The translations under genes were made by a program, and so were the position numbers. From SAR202 cluster bacterium (lineage in GTDB: Bacteria > Chloroflexota > Dehalococcoidia > SAR202 > CAJWER01): DNA of 32,710 bases. The stretch spans positions 1 through 32,710 of the forward strand of contig JASLXL010000223.1 of assembly GCA_030740335.1 (NCBI GenBank), written 5' to 3'. Below are positions 7,641 to 16,457 of the stretch, piece by piece; position 1 is the stretch's first letter, and each line of letters begins with the position of its first letter. The notes under the pieces were generated by a model. That model saw nothing but the letters and a program-made list of their open reading frames with translations. It was not told where the DNA came from and did no database searches.

Positions 7641-8250
7641 AAATATCATTCCGATGGTGGTCGAAAGCGGCGCCCGGGGTGAGCGAGCATACGACATCTA
7701 CTCTCTTCTCCTAAAGGAGAGGATTATATTTCTGGGCACCCCAATAAATGACCAGGTGGCGAACGCCATCATTGCCCAGTTCCTGTTCCTGGAGCGGGAA
7801 GACCCAGACCGGGACATAAACCTATACGTGAACTCACCGGGCGGCTCGGTCTATGCCGGCCTGGCAATTATCGACGCGATGAACATGATCCGACCTGACA
7901 TCGCGACCTACTGTGTCGGTATGGCTGCCAGTTTTGGCACTGTCATTCTGTGCTCGGGCACCGAGGGCAAGCGTTACGCGCTGCCGAATGCAACCGTCAT
8001 GATGCACCAGGTTATAGGCGGCGTGCAGGGCCAGGCGTCCGACCTCGAAATTCACGCCCGAGAAGCGCTGAGGCTGCAGGCCACAATCCGCGACATCTTT
8101 GTGGAGAGGACCGGACAGACCAGTGAAAAGATCTCCCATGACACCGACCGTGACTACTTTATGACTGCCCTGGAAGCGAAGGAATACGGGCTGATTGACG
8201 ACGTGCTCACGGGCCGGGACGATGATGAACAAGAGGCCGCTGCGGACTAG
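7627..8250 (+). CDS. clpP: ATP-dependent Clp protease proteolytic subunit
   Basis: ClpP is the serine peptidase barrel that degrades proteins fed by ClpX. The 207-residue product carries the triad S102 (GMAASFG), H127 (MMHQ) and D176 (DTDRD), with the spacings of E. coli ClpP, and the oxyanion segment [10 protein letters not shown] at 69-78. The start ATG 7627 lies inside the end of tig, with GGAGG 11 bases upstream; an in-frame ATG further upstream (7552) lies wholly within tig and adds an unrelated basic stretch. clpX follows 45 bases downstream. Confidence 0.96.
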   Translation: MQSPENIIPMVVESGARGERAYDIYSLLLKERIIFLGTPINDQVANAIIAQFLFLEREDPDRDINLYVNSPGGSVYAGLAIIDAMNMIRPDIATYCVGMAASFGTVILCSGTEGKRYALPNATVMMHQVIGGVQGQASDLEIHAREALRLQATIRDIFVERTGQTSEKISHDTDRDYFMTALEAKEYGLIDDVLTGRDDDEQEAAAD

Positions 8251-8295
8251 ATACTAGCCGACATTCAGCTAAACTCCACCTAACGAGAGGGGCAT

Positions 8296-9597
8296 ATGCC
8301 AACGTCGAGGAGTGGCCAGAGCACATATAACTGTTCTTTCTGCGGAAAAGCCCAGGGACAGGTAACACGGCTCATCGCCGGTCCTGATCGAGTGTTCATT
8401 TGCGACGAGTGCGTCGCGCTCTGTGGGCAAATCATCACGGAGGAAAGTCCGGCTGCGCCCGCGCGCAACGCCACTGGCCTGATGGCCAAGGGTGTCAGCC
8501 CCAAGTGGCTGTACCAGCAACTCAACGAGTACGTCGTCGACCAGCAGAGAGCCAAGAAGGTCCTCAGCGTCGCCATCTACAACCACTACAAGCGCGTCTG
8601 GTCAAACCATAAGTCCGACGAGGTCGAGCTACAAAAAACCAATATCCTGATGTTGGGGCCAGCGGGTTCAGGTAAAACGCTACTGGCCCAGACCCTGGCA
8701 AAGGTTCTGGATGTACCCTTCGCCATCGCCGACGCAACCTCGCTGACCGAGGCAGGATACGTGGGCGAGGACGTGGAGAACATCCTACTCCGCCTAATCC
8801 AGGCCGCCGATTTCGATGTCGCACGAGCCGAGCAGGGCATCATATATATCGACGAGATCGACAAGTTATCCCGCAAGAGCCCCAACCCGTCCATTACCAG
8901 GGACGTGTCCGGCGAGGGCGTGCAGCAGGCGCTGCTCAAGATCATCGAAGGAACCGTGGCCAGCGTGCCGCCCCAGGGCGGTCGCAAGCACCCGCACCAG
9001 GACTTCCTCCAGATCAAGACCGACAACATTCTTTTCATGTGTGGCGGAGCCTTCGAGGGGCTCGGAGAGATCGTCGAACGCCGCGTATCGAAGGACAAGA
9101 CCAGTATCGGATTCAGTTCCCGAATCAAGGGAACTGAGGATGTCGACACGGACATCGGCCTGCTGAATCAGGTCATCGCAGATGACCTGCTCAACTACGG
9201 GTTCATCCCGGAACTAGTCGGACGCCTCCCCGTAACTGTCGGGCTCTCCAAGTTGGATCAGAACGCGCTCGTCAAGGTACTCACCGAGCCCAAGGACGCA
9301 CTGGTCAAACAGTACCAAGCCTTGTTCAACATGGACGAAGTCGAGCTAGAGTTTTCGGAAAAGGCCCTCGTAGCTACGGCCGAGGAGGCACTCAAGCAGG
9401 GCACCGGCGCTCGCGGTCTGCGATCCGTCCTCGAAAGCACCCTGCTGGATGTCATGTACGAGCTACCGTCTATGAGCGGGGTTTCTCGCTGCTCGGTCGA
9501 CGAGGACGCGATATATGGCACGGGGGAAGTCACCCTGGTCACGGAAAACTCGGAGCCCGTCAGGCTAGAGCCGTCTGTGGAGCAGAAGTCAGCCTAG
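8296..9597 (+). CDS. clpX: ATP-dependent Clp protease ATPase subunit ClpX
   Basis: ClpX is the AAA+ unfoldase that delivers substrates to ClpP. The 433-residue product has the N-terminal C4 zinc finger (C13, C16, C36, C39), Walker A GPAGSGKT at 121-128 (Ala where most have Thr), the pore-loop segment GYVGEDVE at 154-161, Walker B IIYIDEID at 182-189, and the C-terminal substrate-sensor domain. The start ATG 8296 follows GAGAGGGG. It is the last gene of the tig-clpP-clpX unit and is followed by a strong terminator. Confidence 0.97.
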   Translation: MPTSRSGQSTYNCSFCGKAQGQVTRLIAGPDRVFICDECVALCGQIITEESPAAPARNATGLMAKGVSPKWLYQQLNEYVVDQQRAKKVLSVAIYNHYKRVWSNHKSDEVELQKTNILMLGPAGSGKTLLAQTLAKVLDVPFAIADATSLTEAGYVGEDVENILLRLIQAADFDVARAEQGIIYIDEIDKLSRKSPNPSITRDVSGEGVQQALLKIIEGTVASVPPQGGRKHPHQDFLQIKTDNILFMCGGAFEGLGEIVERRVSKDKTSIGFSSRIKGTEDVDTDIGLLNQVIADDLLNYGFIPELVGRLPVTVGLSKLDQNALVKVLTEPKDALVKQYQALFNMDEVELEFSEKALVATAEEALKQGTGARGLRSVLESTLLDVMYELPSMSGVSRCSVDEDAIYGTGEVTLVTENSEPVRLEPSVEQKSA

Positions 9598-9620
9598 CAT
9601 ACCCCTTCCATCTGATATCG

Positions 9621-9659
9621 AAAGAGACCGCTCCCTTACAAGGGAGCGGTCTCTTTTTT
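9621..9659 (+). terminator. Strong intrinsic terminator after clpX
   Basis: A perfect 15-bp stem, AAAGAGACCGCTCCC (9621-9635) with GGGAGCGGTCTCTTT (9642-9656), a TTACAA loop and a run of T at 9653-9659. The complementary strand has only a three-base T-run after the stem, so it may stop the convergent rhomboid transcript less efficiently. Confidence 0.95.
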
Positions 9660-9693
9660 GTTCATCGCATGGATATGCACTTCCTGATCCTAC

Positions 9694-10776
9694 CTAGCGA
9701 CGTGCGGCAATGCTCACCAGCAGCCTGATAGCTTCACTCCTGGTAGATCCATGATTGAACCCACTGTAGCGGATCGCATCTGTGAGATCCGACACCGCGG
9801 CGCTAACGTTGCCTTGATCCAGCCGAACCAGAGCGCGAATGTAGTAGGCACGGGCAGCAGTTCTCTCTAGCGAAATCGCCTCGTCAGCTTCGAGAATCGC
9901 TTGCGCATTGTCGCCATCCCTGTAAAAGCTCTCAGCGAGGGCCGTATGAGGATATGCAGGCTCCGGGAGCCTTGCTGTGGCAGCCCAGATGCCCAGGAAC
10001 AGCAGCACGGCCGCTACAGGCATTACCCACCACCTTTTCGCCAGAGACGTCGAGTCAACCAGTGCGCGTTGGACGCCAAATTCGACGAGCCTGTAGCGGG
10101 GCGAAATCGCAAAACCAATAAAGAACCCTGCAACGAGCCCCCCAAGATGGGCCCAGTTATCGACCTCCTCGGTCTGGATGCCCGATACCAGGACGAGCCC
10201 AGCGACCATCAGGACGCCCACCAGGCTCTGCCTGCCCTCCTTGCCGAAGCTGTCGCGATTGACGGCGAAGAACACCGCAAGGGCCCCGAGTGTGCCGAAT
10301 ATCGCTCCAGAGGCCCCGGCCCCCACGGCGACGGTGTTGAATCCAAAGCTGGCCACGCTGCCAAATAGGCCCGCCAGCAGATAGATGATCAGGAAACGAA
10401 GGTGGCCAAAACTACTCTCGACCAGCCTCCCCACTATAAACAGCCCTAGCCCGTTCATGACCAAGTGGGCCAGACCGGCGTGCAGGAACATCGCGGTGAA
10501 TAGTCTCCAGTATTCGCCGCCCACAATTAGCGGGCCGAACATGGCTCCGAAGTCGATGAGGTTTTGCGGGTCCCGGGTATCGCCAGCAGTACTAGTGGCC
10601 AGCCAAATCACGGCGTTGGCCGCAAGCAGCCCCCATGTAGCAAGAGGCGCATCTCGCCATCCCGGAAACATGCTGCGGCGCTGCACGCCCTTTGGGGGGA
10701 TAGGTTCGGGGTCCTCGTGGTCTATGGACACTGCGCGCACGAAGTGGGAATCTTCAGCGCGGCGTGGCTCAGACAC
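9694..10776 (-). CDS. Rhomboid-family intramembrane serine protease with a C-terminal TPR-like tail
   Basis: Rhomboids cleave membrane proteins within the bilayer using a Ser-His dyad. In this 360-residue protein a cytosolic N-terminus (1-45) precedes six to seven hydrophobic segments between about 46 and 260. The oxyanion motif HLVMN (H104, N108), the nucleophile S156 in GASG (154-157) and H210 in WAHLGG are all present, so it should be active. After a last membrane segment (about 248-265) come about 95 residues that read as two TPR-like helix pairs (ALAESFYRDGDNAQAILEAD and a second unit), likely for protein binding. The start is GTG 10774-10776 with no clear ribosome binding site; ATG at residue 36 is an alternative. 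The gene is the last of the minus-strand run and is convergent with clpX. Confidence 0.88.
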   Translation of the reverse strand: MSEPRRAEDSHFVRAVSIDHEDPEPIPPKGVQRRSMFPGWRDAPLATWGLLAANAVIWLATSTAGDTRDPQNLIDFGAMFGPLIVGGEYWRLFTAMFLHAGLAHLVMNGLGLFIVGRLVESSFGHLRFLIIYLLAGLFGSVASFGFNTVAVGAGASGAIFGTLGALAVFFAVNRDSFGKEGRQSLVGVLMVAGLVLVSGIQTEEVDNWAHLGGLVAGFFIGFAISPRYRLVEFGVQRALVDSTSLAKRWWVMPVAAVLLFLGIWAATARLPEPAYPHTALAESFYRDGDNAQAILEADEAISLERTAARAYYIRALVRLDQGNVSAAVSDLTDAIRYSGFNHGSTRSEAIRLLVSIAARR

Positions 10777-10936
10777 ACAACCGCGCTGTGTGATCGGGAA
10801 GGATTCACGAGAATTTGGGGCGGTGTGTAGTTCATCTCAATAGTAGAACGCCACTTGCCGGCTGACGATTACATCCCAGTGGAGCAGACTTGGCCCGTCG
10901 GCAAACCTCACCCCACCCAACTAAGCGTGCGCAGCA

Positions 10937-11596
10937 CTAGTGCCGGCGCCCTATGATGCGCTTCTTGATTTTGGTGAGGGTAGTCAGCACATGGACCAAC
11001 GGGCTCATGCGGCGACCGACTATTTGGCCCTCCGCCAGCGCGCGCAAGAAATCTTCGGGGGAGCCGTCGAACTCTGGCATCTCTACGTAGGCTCGACCTA
11101 TCTCCATAGTCGTATGGGCGTCCGTGACCCCTGAGGTGATGAAGCCATGGGTCCGTGCGAACTCCTGTGCCTTCCGATCGTCGCGAGCCAGGTTGTTGCG
11201 AGAGTTGAACCCTTCGACGATGTCGATGTAGGGGAGTATCTCGTGTAGTGCGTCCGTCTCGATGACATGGGAGCGAAATCGGTCGAATGGGTGGGGGATA
11301 GAGACCAGGCCGCCCTGATCCTTGATTCGCTCCACCGTCTGGAGGGCTGTCAGGCCTGCCGATATAGTCTCCTTCAGAAACAGGCCGGTGATCTCGCCCG
11401 AGGCGGAAGCGACCTCCTCGCCGATAATCACCTTGAAGGGTGCGATCTCCCTTACAGCGAGAGAGCCTTCGATGGTGTTGTGATCCGTCACCGCGACGTA
11501 GTCGAGGCCAACATCTGCACACCGCTTTGCCATCGCCTCGGGGGAGACCTCCGAGTCGGGGGAGAAGTGCGAATGCATATGGAGGTCGGCCCTCAA
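10937..11596 (-). CDS. PHP-domain metal-dependent phosphoesterase
   Basis: A PHP (polymerase and histidinol phosphatase) domain of the stand-alone type, 219 residues. Metal ligands are visible in the usual order: H6xH8 (DLHMHS), D38/H39 (TDHN), E59/E60 (GEE), H102 (PHPFD), N130 region (GFNSRN), and D158/H160 (TDAHT). Family members hydrolyse small phosphoesters such as 3',5'-nucleotide bisphosphates; the substrate here is unknown. The start is TTG at 11594-11596, four bases after the xseB stop, since the protein then begins RADLHMHSH as expected; it is probably translated by coupling. It follows xseA-xseB in the same direction. Confidence 0.8.
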   Translation of the reverse strand: MRADLHMHSHFSPDSEVSPEAMAKRCADVGLDYVAVTDHNTIEGSLAVREIAPFKVIIGEEVASASGEITGLFLKETISAGLTALQTVERIKDQGGLVSIPHPFDRFRSHVIETDALHEILPYIDIVEGFNSRNNLARDDRKAQEFARTHGFITSGVTDAHTTMEIGRAYVEMPEFDGSPEDFLRALAEGQIVGRRMSPLVHVLTTLTKIKKRIIGRRH

Positions 11597-11600
11597 ATGC

Positions 11601-11843
11601 CTAGCCGCCGGACTCAGGCGGGAGCCGCATCTGCTCGCCGTATGCGGTCTGGATCCTGGTGATTTTCAACTCCGCTGCTGCCAGCATCTCACTGCAAACC
11701 CGCGCGAGCTTCATGCCGTCCTCGTAGAGATTGGTGGCCTCGGAGAGCGTCAGGTCGCCGGACTCCATAGCGCTGACTACAGCCTCCAGCCGACCCATGG
11801 CTTGCTCAAAGGTCGTGTCGTCGGGCACTTTTTTGGTAGTCAT
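11601..11843 (-). CDS. xseB: Exodeoxyribonuclease VII small subunit
   Basis: The 80-residue product matches the small subunit of exonuclease VII in length and in the pattern FEQAMGRLEAVVSAMESGDLTLSEA, a pair of helices that bind the large subunit. The start ATG 11841-11843 has no Shine-Dalgarno; instead a GCCGG-TCACC-CCGGC hairpin ends immediately before it. xseA lies 132 bases upstream in the same direction, an unusually long gap for this pair. Confidence 0.9.
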   Translation of the reverse strand: MTTKKVPDDTTFEQAMGRLEAVVSAMESGDLTLSEATNLYEDGMKLARVCSEMLAAAELKITRIQTAYGEQMRLPPESGG

Positions 11844-11858
11844 GCCGGGGTGACCGGC
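11844..11858 (-). promoter_or_regulatory. Hairpin abutting the xseB start codon
   Basis: On the minus strand GCCGG and CCGGC pair around a TCACC loop, with the 3' arm directly touching the ATG. It occupies the place where a ribosome binding site would be. It might restrain xseB translation, but its size (5 bp) is modest. Confidence 0.35.
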
Positions 11859-11975
11859 AGAGTGATTAAATACACTTTCAACGATCTCCCTGGCGCTCCT
11901 CCTCGGAAAGGGGAGCGGGAAAATAGCGTCTGAGTCGCCGGTAAAATGTCGTGGCCTCGGTACAGTACGCCCGGA

Positions 11976-13199
11976 TCAGGCGTGATCGACCCGCCCCTTT
12001 GGTGCACGCGACGTGCTTGGCGCCACTACGTCTGCAGAAAGGCTGCCCTTGGCCAGCGTGATCTCGATACCGTCGCCGACACCCACCTGACCGGGATCGC
12101 TGACCAGGGTGGATTCGTCAGCGGTCTGTACTATAGCATACCCCCTGCGCAGGGTGTCTTTGGGGCTTAGGGCCCGAAGACGCATCGAGAGAGCCTCCGT
12201 GCTGGTGGTCCTTGCATCGAGGTTCTGGCGGAGATTCATACTTGCTCTTCGCAGCAGTTCGTCGACACGGATACGCTTCTGATCAAGGCCAGGTCCGACC
12301 CGCAAGAGCCGGGGGCCGAGCCGTCTGATGACCTCGCTACGATGGAGCAGGGTTCGGGACACCGCTGACGTCAGTGTACGACGTATTGCCAGGAGACCGG
12401 CCGAAAGCTCGGCCTGGTCAGGCACCGCAATTTCGGCCGCCACCGAGGGTGTCGGCGCGCGCACATCGGCGACCATGTCAGCCACTGTGGTGTCCGTTTC
12501 GTGCCCGATTGCGCTGATGAGTGGCGCACCACACCCAAAAATCGCCCTGGCTACAGCCTCCTCGTTGAAAGGCCACAGGTCCTCCAGCGAACCGCCGCCA
12601 CGGGCAAGGATCACCACATCAACGTCTGGCTCCGTGTCCAGGGCCGCGAGACCGTCAACGATTGTGGCTGCCGCGCGCTCCCCCTGCACTAGCACAGGCA
12701 CAAGCGACAGCTCGGCCAGCGGATAGCGCCGCTCGATGACGCTTTTGATGTCCTGCCAGACGGAGCCAATCGGCGAGGTAACCGCGACGACACGCCGCGG
12801 ATAACGCGGTATTTCGCGCTTTCGCGACTGTGAAAAGAGTCCCTCGCTCTCAAGCTTAACGATCAACTGCTCCAGCTTCATGCGGAGATCGCCCACGCCC
12901 TCGGGCTGCACAACGTCCGCGATTAGCTGCAGATCACCTCGCGTTTCGTACAGAGAGACACGTCCGTGGGCGATGACAGACATCCCATTTGCCAGCAACT
13001 CGGCGCCGCGAGAACTACGGCTGAACATCGCGCAGCGCAGGGTAGAGCTGGAATCACGCAATGTGAAGTAGCTGTTGCCAGAGCCAGGCCGGGCGAGATT
13101 AGCCACCTCGCCGCTGACCCATAGGTCCTGAAGTGCGGAGTCTTGATATAGCAGGTCGCTCAAGTAGCCCGCTACCTGAGTTACAGAGTAGATCGCCAT
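11976..13199 (-). CDS. xseA: Exodeoxyribonuclease VII large subunit
   Basis: XseA is the catalytic subunit of a bidirectional single-strand exonuclease. The 407-residue product has an N-terminal OB-fold (SVTQVAGYL to about 100), and a catalytic domain with VAVTSPIGSVWQDI, ARGGGSLEDLWPFN and the signature SAIGHETDTTVADMVADVRAPTPSVAAEI. A coiled-coil C-terminal region follows, ending in DTLRRGYAIV. The start is ATG 13197-13199, one base after the efp stop; an in-frame extension into efp is not used because the family begins at this point. The one-base spacing implies co-translation with efp. Confidence 0.95.
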   Translation of the reverse strand: MAIYSVTQVAGYLSDLLYQDSALQDLWVSGEVANLARPGSGNSYFTLRDSSSTLRCAMFSRSSRGAELLANGMSVIAHGRVSLYETRGDLQLIADVVQPEGVGDLRMKLEQLIVKLESEGLFSQSRKREIPRYPRRVVAVTSPIGSVWQDIKSVIERRYPLAELSLVPVLVQGERAAATIVDGLAALDTEPDVDVVILARGGGSLEDLWPFNEEAVARAIFGCGAPLISAIGHETDTTVADMVADVRAPTPSVAAEIAVPDQAELSAGLLAIRRTLTSAVSRTLLHRSEVIRRLGPRLLRVGPGLDQKRIRVDELLRRASMNLRQNLDARTTSTEALSMRLRALSPKDTLRRGYAIVQTADESTLVSDPGQVGVGDGIEITLAKGSLSADVVAPSTSRAPKGRVDHA

Positions 13200-13200
13200 G

Positions 13201-13764
13201 TCATGCCCTGGACAGGTAGTCTCCGGTGCGTGTGTCGACTTTGACCTTTTCGCCCTCCGAAACAAATAGGGGCACTTGCACGACGTGCCCCGTCACCAGC
13301 GTCACCGGCTTCGTGCCTCCCTGGGCCGTGTCTCCACGGTGGCCCGGTGGCGCATCTTTGACTTCCAAATCAACCGTGATCGGCATGTCGATAGCAATGG
13401 GCTGCTCTTCGTAGAAGACTACATCCACGGTAGTCTCCTCCACCAGGAATGGCAGCGCGTCCTTTATCTGATCCTCGGACAGCGGGAACTGATCGAAGCT
13501 CTCTGTGTCCATGAAGTAGTACAGGTCAACGTCAGCATAGATATACTGTGCACTGCGTCGCTCAACAGCCGCGATGGACAGTTTGACGTCGTAGCCCTGG
13601 AACGAGCGGTCGACGATCCGGCCGGTCAGCAGGGAACGAAATCGAACCTGCATCACTGGCGCGCGCTGTTGCATCTTGCGCGAGCTATACTCGACGACTA
13701 CATATGGCTCCCCATCCAACTCGATCGGAAGCCCTTTTTTCAGATCTCCGTACCCAATCGTCAT
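13201..13764 (-). CDS. efp: Translation elongation factor P with an atypical tip loop
   Basis: EF-P rescues ribosomes stalled on polyproline. The 187-residue product covers the three beta-barrel domains of normal length and ends in the usual KVDTRTGDYLSRA. The domain I tip, which normally reads like KPGKG with the modified basic residue at position 34 (E. coli numbering), here reads RKMQQRAP (residues 29-36). Ungapped alignment from DGEPY to LLTG puts Gln33 opposite Lys34 of E. coli, with Arg34 next to it. No modification enzyme (EpmA, EpmB, EarP) is present in this window. The neighbours (peptidase, aroQ, xseA, xseB) match the usual Gram-positive order. Confidence 0.93.
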   Translation of the reverse strand: MTIGYGDLKKGLPIELDGEPYVVVEYSSRKMQQRAPVMQVRFRSLLTGRIVDRSFQGYDVKLSIAAVERRSAQYIYADVDLYYFMDTESFDQFPLSEDQIKDALPFLVEETTVDVVFYEEQPIAIDMPITVDLEVKDAPPGHRGDTAQGGTKPVTLVTGHVVQVPLFVSEGEKVKVDTRTGDYLSRA

Positions 13765-13775
13765 GCTCGGCTCCC

Positions 13776-14864
13776 TTACAAGTCTACGTCCATTTTCGCG
13801 GCCTTGGAGAGCACTCGTGCTCGCCCAGACTCCATCACCACCACATCCTCGATCCGCACCCCACCCCAGTCGGGCAGATAGATTCCTGGCTCGATGGTGA
13901 ACACCATACCGTCCGCCAGCACGTCCGAGGCCCTGGGACCAACACGCGGGTACTCATGGACTGCAAGTCCGACGCCATGCCCAAGGCTGTGTCCGAATGC
14001 GTCGCCGTAGTCAGCCTCGACTATGACATCACGAGAGATGGCGTCGGTCTCCTCGCCCGTCATTCCAGACCGGACCTGCTCCTGAGCCGCAAGCTGCGCA
14101 CGGAGCACCGTGCTGTACACCTTTTTGAAGGTATCGTCAGGCTCGCCTACAAATATTGTCCGCGTAAGGTCGGCACAGTAGCCCTCGTATGCGGCTCCCA
14201 TGTCTATCACTACAGGCTGTCCATCGCGGATCACGGTGTCGTCGGCACGATGGTGTGGCAGAGCACCATTGGGACCAGCGCCGACGATGATGTCGAACGC
14301 CATCGCCTCCGCACCCTGCTCTCGCATCGACTTCTCCAGATCCCACGCCACCTGCGCCTCGGTCATGCCTGGCACAACCGCCGGCCCGATCTCGTCGAGG
14401 GCACGGTCGGTGATCTCGATTGCTCGTGACAGCAGCACAAGCTCTTCTTCGTACTTCGTCGCCCTGATCTTGTCGATTATGTCAGACGTCTCGACCAGCG
14501 TCAGGCTATCATCGCCGTCCGCCTCCGTGACCGCTTTGAGGAATGCCGTATGCGTGCCCACGGTCATCACCTCGGCCTCAAAACCGACTCGCCGAGCCGA
14601 GGCTGCTGATGCCATCTCTGGCAGCCACGACAGGGTAGCGCCGGTGCGCTCCACCCTGAATTCCGGCGACTGCTTCCCGGCCTGCTCAATATACCGGAAG
14701 TCTGTGGCCAGCACAGCGTCCGTACGACTGATGAACAGATAGCCGGCCGACCCCGTAAACCCGGATAGATATCGACGGTTCTCCGGGCTGGACACAAGGA
14801 ACGCGTCCAACTCCAATTCCTCAAATGCGTCGCGCAGTCGCGCCAGTCTGTTGATGGTACTCAC
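13776..14864 (-). CDS. Xaa-Pro aminopeptidase/dipeptidase family (M24B) metallopeptidase
   Basis: M24B peptidases release residues next to proline with a dinuclear metal site. The 362-residue product has a creatinase-like N-domain (about 1-130) and a pita-bread C-domain with all five ligands: D221 (DMGAAYEGY), D232 (ADLTRT), H296 (GHSLGHGVG), E325 (TIEPGIY) and E339 (VRIED). The start is GTG 14862-14864, which overlaps the aroQ stop as GTGA; the longer in-frame ORF reads back through aroQ and is rejected. Lies 11 bases upstream of efp, consistent with an operon handling proline-rich peptides and their synthesis. PepP and PepQ cannot be told apart from sequence alone. Confidence 0.92.
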   Translation of the reverse strand: MSTINRLARLRDAFEELELDAFLVSSPENRRYLSGFTGSAGYLFISRTDAVLATDFRYIEQAGKQSPEFRVERTGATLSWLPEMASAASARRVGFEAEVMTVGTHTAFLKAVTEADGDDSLTLVETSDIIDKIRATKYEEELVLLSRAIEITDRALDEIGPAVVPGMTEAQVAWDLEKSMREQGAEAMAFDIIVGAGPNGALPHHRADDTVIRDGQPVVIDMGAAYEGYCADLTRTIFVGEPDDTFKKVYSTVLRAQLAAQEQVRSGMTGEETDAISRDVIVEADYGDAFGHSLGHGVGLAVHEYPRVGPRASDVLADGMVFTIEPGIYLPDWGGVRIEDVVVMESGRARVLSKAAKMDVDL

Positions 14865-15310
14865 TCGCCCGCTTCTGCTTCTCGAATGTGTGCCACAAGA
14901 TACTCGAGGGCGTGCAGATAACCTCGCCATCCCAGGCCCGCAATCTGACCGACGACCACCGAGCTAAGCACTGACCGGCGTCGGAACTCCTCGCGAGAGT
15001 GGACGTTGGACAGGTGTACCTCTATAGCCGGTATCTGGGAATCTGCGAGGGCGTCGCGCAACGACAGACCGTAGTGAGTAAGTGCGCCGGCGTTCATGAC
15101 GACACCTGCCGATTCCCGAGCAGCACCCTGCAAATAGTCCACGAGAGCACCCTCGTAGTTGGATTGAAAGAAGTCCACATCCACGCCCAACCCAACGGCC
15201 TTGTTGCGAATTCGGTCCTCGATCTCCACAAGGGTATCGCCGCCATATACCGCCGGGTTCCTCGTCCCGAGCATGTTCAGATTAGGTCCATTGATCACAA
15301 GAATTTTCAT
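14861..15310 (-). CDS. aroQ: 3-dehydroquinate dehydratase, type II
   Basis: Catalyses the third step of the shikimate pathway, 3-dehydroquinate to 3-dehydroshikimate. The 149-residue length and the motifs GPNLNMLGTR (8-17), the catalytic loop Tyr22 (AVYGG), FFQSNYEG, NAGALTHYG and EVHLSNVHSREEFR are those of the small type II enzyme. The start ATG 15308-15310 follows AAGGTGAG. Its stop overlaps the start of the peptidase gene. Just upstream, a 26-codon open frame (15310-15390) ends TAA overlapping the aroQ start as TAATG; I take this as chance or a coupling ORF. Confidence 0.96.
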   Translation of the reverse strand: MKILVINGPNLNMLGTRNPAVYGGDTLVEIEDRIRNKAVGLGVDVDFFQSNYEGALVDYLQGAARESAGVVMNAGALTHYGLSLRDALADSQIPAIEVHLSNVHSREEFRRRSVLSSVVVGQIAGLGWRGYLHALEYLVAHIREAEAGE

Positions 15311-15373
15311 TACTCACCTTCACTACGCTTCGACTTTTTCTCACCACAATCCAATATTAGAATTATCCTCACT

Positions 15374-16318
15374 TCACCCTTCTCCATCATCAGTGAGGGG
15401 TGCCGCCATCGCCTTTGCCGCCCGGGGGTGTGCCGATAAGTACACTGCCTTGGACTTGGACTGGGTGACGTGGGTATATATCTGCGTCGTCGCCGGGCTA
15501 GAGTGACCCAGCAATTCCTGGACCACTCGCAGGTCCGCACCGCCGTCCAAAAGGTGTGTCGCGAAAGAGTGTCGCAGGGTGTGAGTGTGAATCCCAGACC
15601 TCAGCCCCCCCTTGATCGCATATCGACGGACCTTCTCCTGAATACTTCGCTGGCTGAGCGGTGTGCCTAGACGGCTCAAGAACAGCGCGCTGCCCGATCT
15701 GGCGTTAACCAACTTCGGACGCAGTTCGCCCAGGTAGAGCAAGAGCGCGTCGCGAGCCGTCTCGCCAATAAGAACGGCACGCTGCTTGGAGCCCTTGCCC
15801 GTCACACGGACCTCTCTTGTGCCCAGGTTTATATCACCGACTTTCAGCCCAGCAGCTTCGCTGACCCGAAGGCCTCCCGCGTACAGCGTCTCCAACAACG
15901 CACGGTCTCTGGGCCCGAGTCGCTTCGACGTATCAGGGGACGACACCAGGCTAGCCGCCTCGCGCTGAGATAGGAAAATGGGCAGGCGAGACTCTCGTTT
16001 CATCACCCCGCGCCGTGGCAGTGGGTCAATATCGATCATCCCCTCACGCAACAACCACCGGAAGAAGCTCCTAAGGCCGCTCAGTTTGCGAACAATGCTT
16101 GACCTTGCGTAGCCCAGCTCTACCAGCCATCCCAGGTATCCTCGGATGATGCCGCGATTCAGGGCCCTGAGGCCTTCGATATCCGTTTCACTCATGTAGT
16201 CGAAGAGCGGGCCCAGATCGGTTGAGTAGTTCCTGACGGTTAGCGCAGCTAATCCCCTCTCAGCCGAGAGGTGATTTGCGAATCTGGCCAGTAGCACGTT
16301 CCACTCTGTGGAATTCAT
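15374..16318 (-). CDS. Tyrosine recombinase, XerC/XerD type
   Basis: Site-specific recombinase expected to resolve chromosome dimers at dif. The 314-residue product has the SAM-like core-binding domain (about 5-95) and a catalytic domain with the full set R151, K175, H246, R249, H272 and nucleophile Y281. Length and the location directly after topA match chromosomal XerC/XerD genes rather than phage integrases. The start ATG 16316-16318 lacks a visible ribosome binding site. A 12-bp perfect palindrome AATAGCGCTATT (16332-16343) lies just upstream. No dif-like 28-mer is evident in the window. Confidence 0.93.
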   Translation of the reverse strand: MNSTEWNVLLARFANHLSAERGLAALTVRNYSTDLGPLFDYMSETDIEGLRALNRGIIRGYLGWLVELGYARSSIVRKLSGLRSFFRWLLREGMIDIDPLPRRGVMKRESRLPIFLSQREAASLVSSPDTSKRLGPRDRALLETLYAGGLRVSEAAGLKVGDINLGTREVRVTGKGSKQRAVLIGETARDALLLYLGELRPKLVNARSGSALFLSRLGTPLSQRSIQEKVRRYAIKGGLRSGIHTHTLRHSFATHLLDGGADLRVVQELLGHSSPATTQIYTHVTQSKSKAVYLSAHPRAAKAMAAPLTDDGEG

Positions 16319-16331
16319 AACAAATTTCTAC

Positions 16332-16343
16332 AATAGCGCTATT
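16332..16343. promoter_or_regulatory. 12-bp perfect palindrome upstream of the xer gene
   Basis: AATAGCGCTATT ends 14 bases before the start codon of the recombinase gene. The position suits an operator; no matching second copy is seen in the window. Confidence 0.3.
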
Positions 16344-16457
16344 CCAACGCGAAAGGCGAAACAGGGTCTATCTTGAGGGCAAAGCGCTCCACGGTCCTGA
16401 AAGTCGGACCCGTCCCCCACTGAAGGCGGGCCGGAGATCCGACACTTCGTGAAGCCT

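Noticed and set aside
15310..15390. 26-codon ORF between the xer gene and aroQ with a TAATG overlap
   Set aside because: It lacks a ribosome binding site, starts inside the xer gene end and encodes a plain charged peptide; the overlap can arise by chance. Kept only as a remark under aroQ.
15374..16318. Integrase of a mobile element
   Set aside because: Length, sequence and position directly after topA fit chromosomal XerC/XerD; there are no flanking att repeats, phage genes or excisionase.
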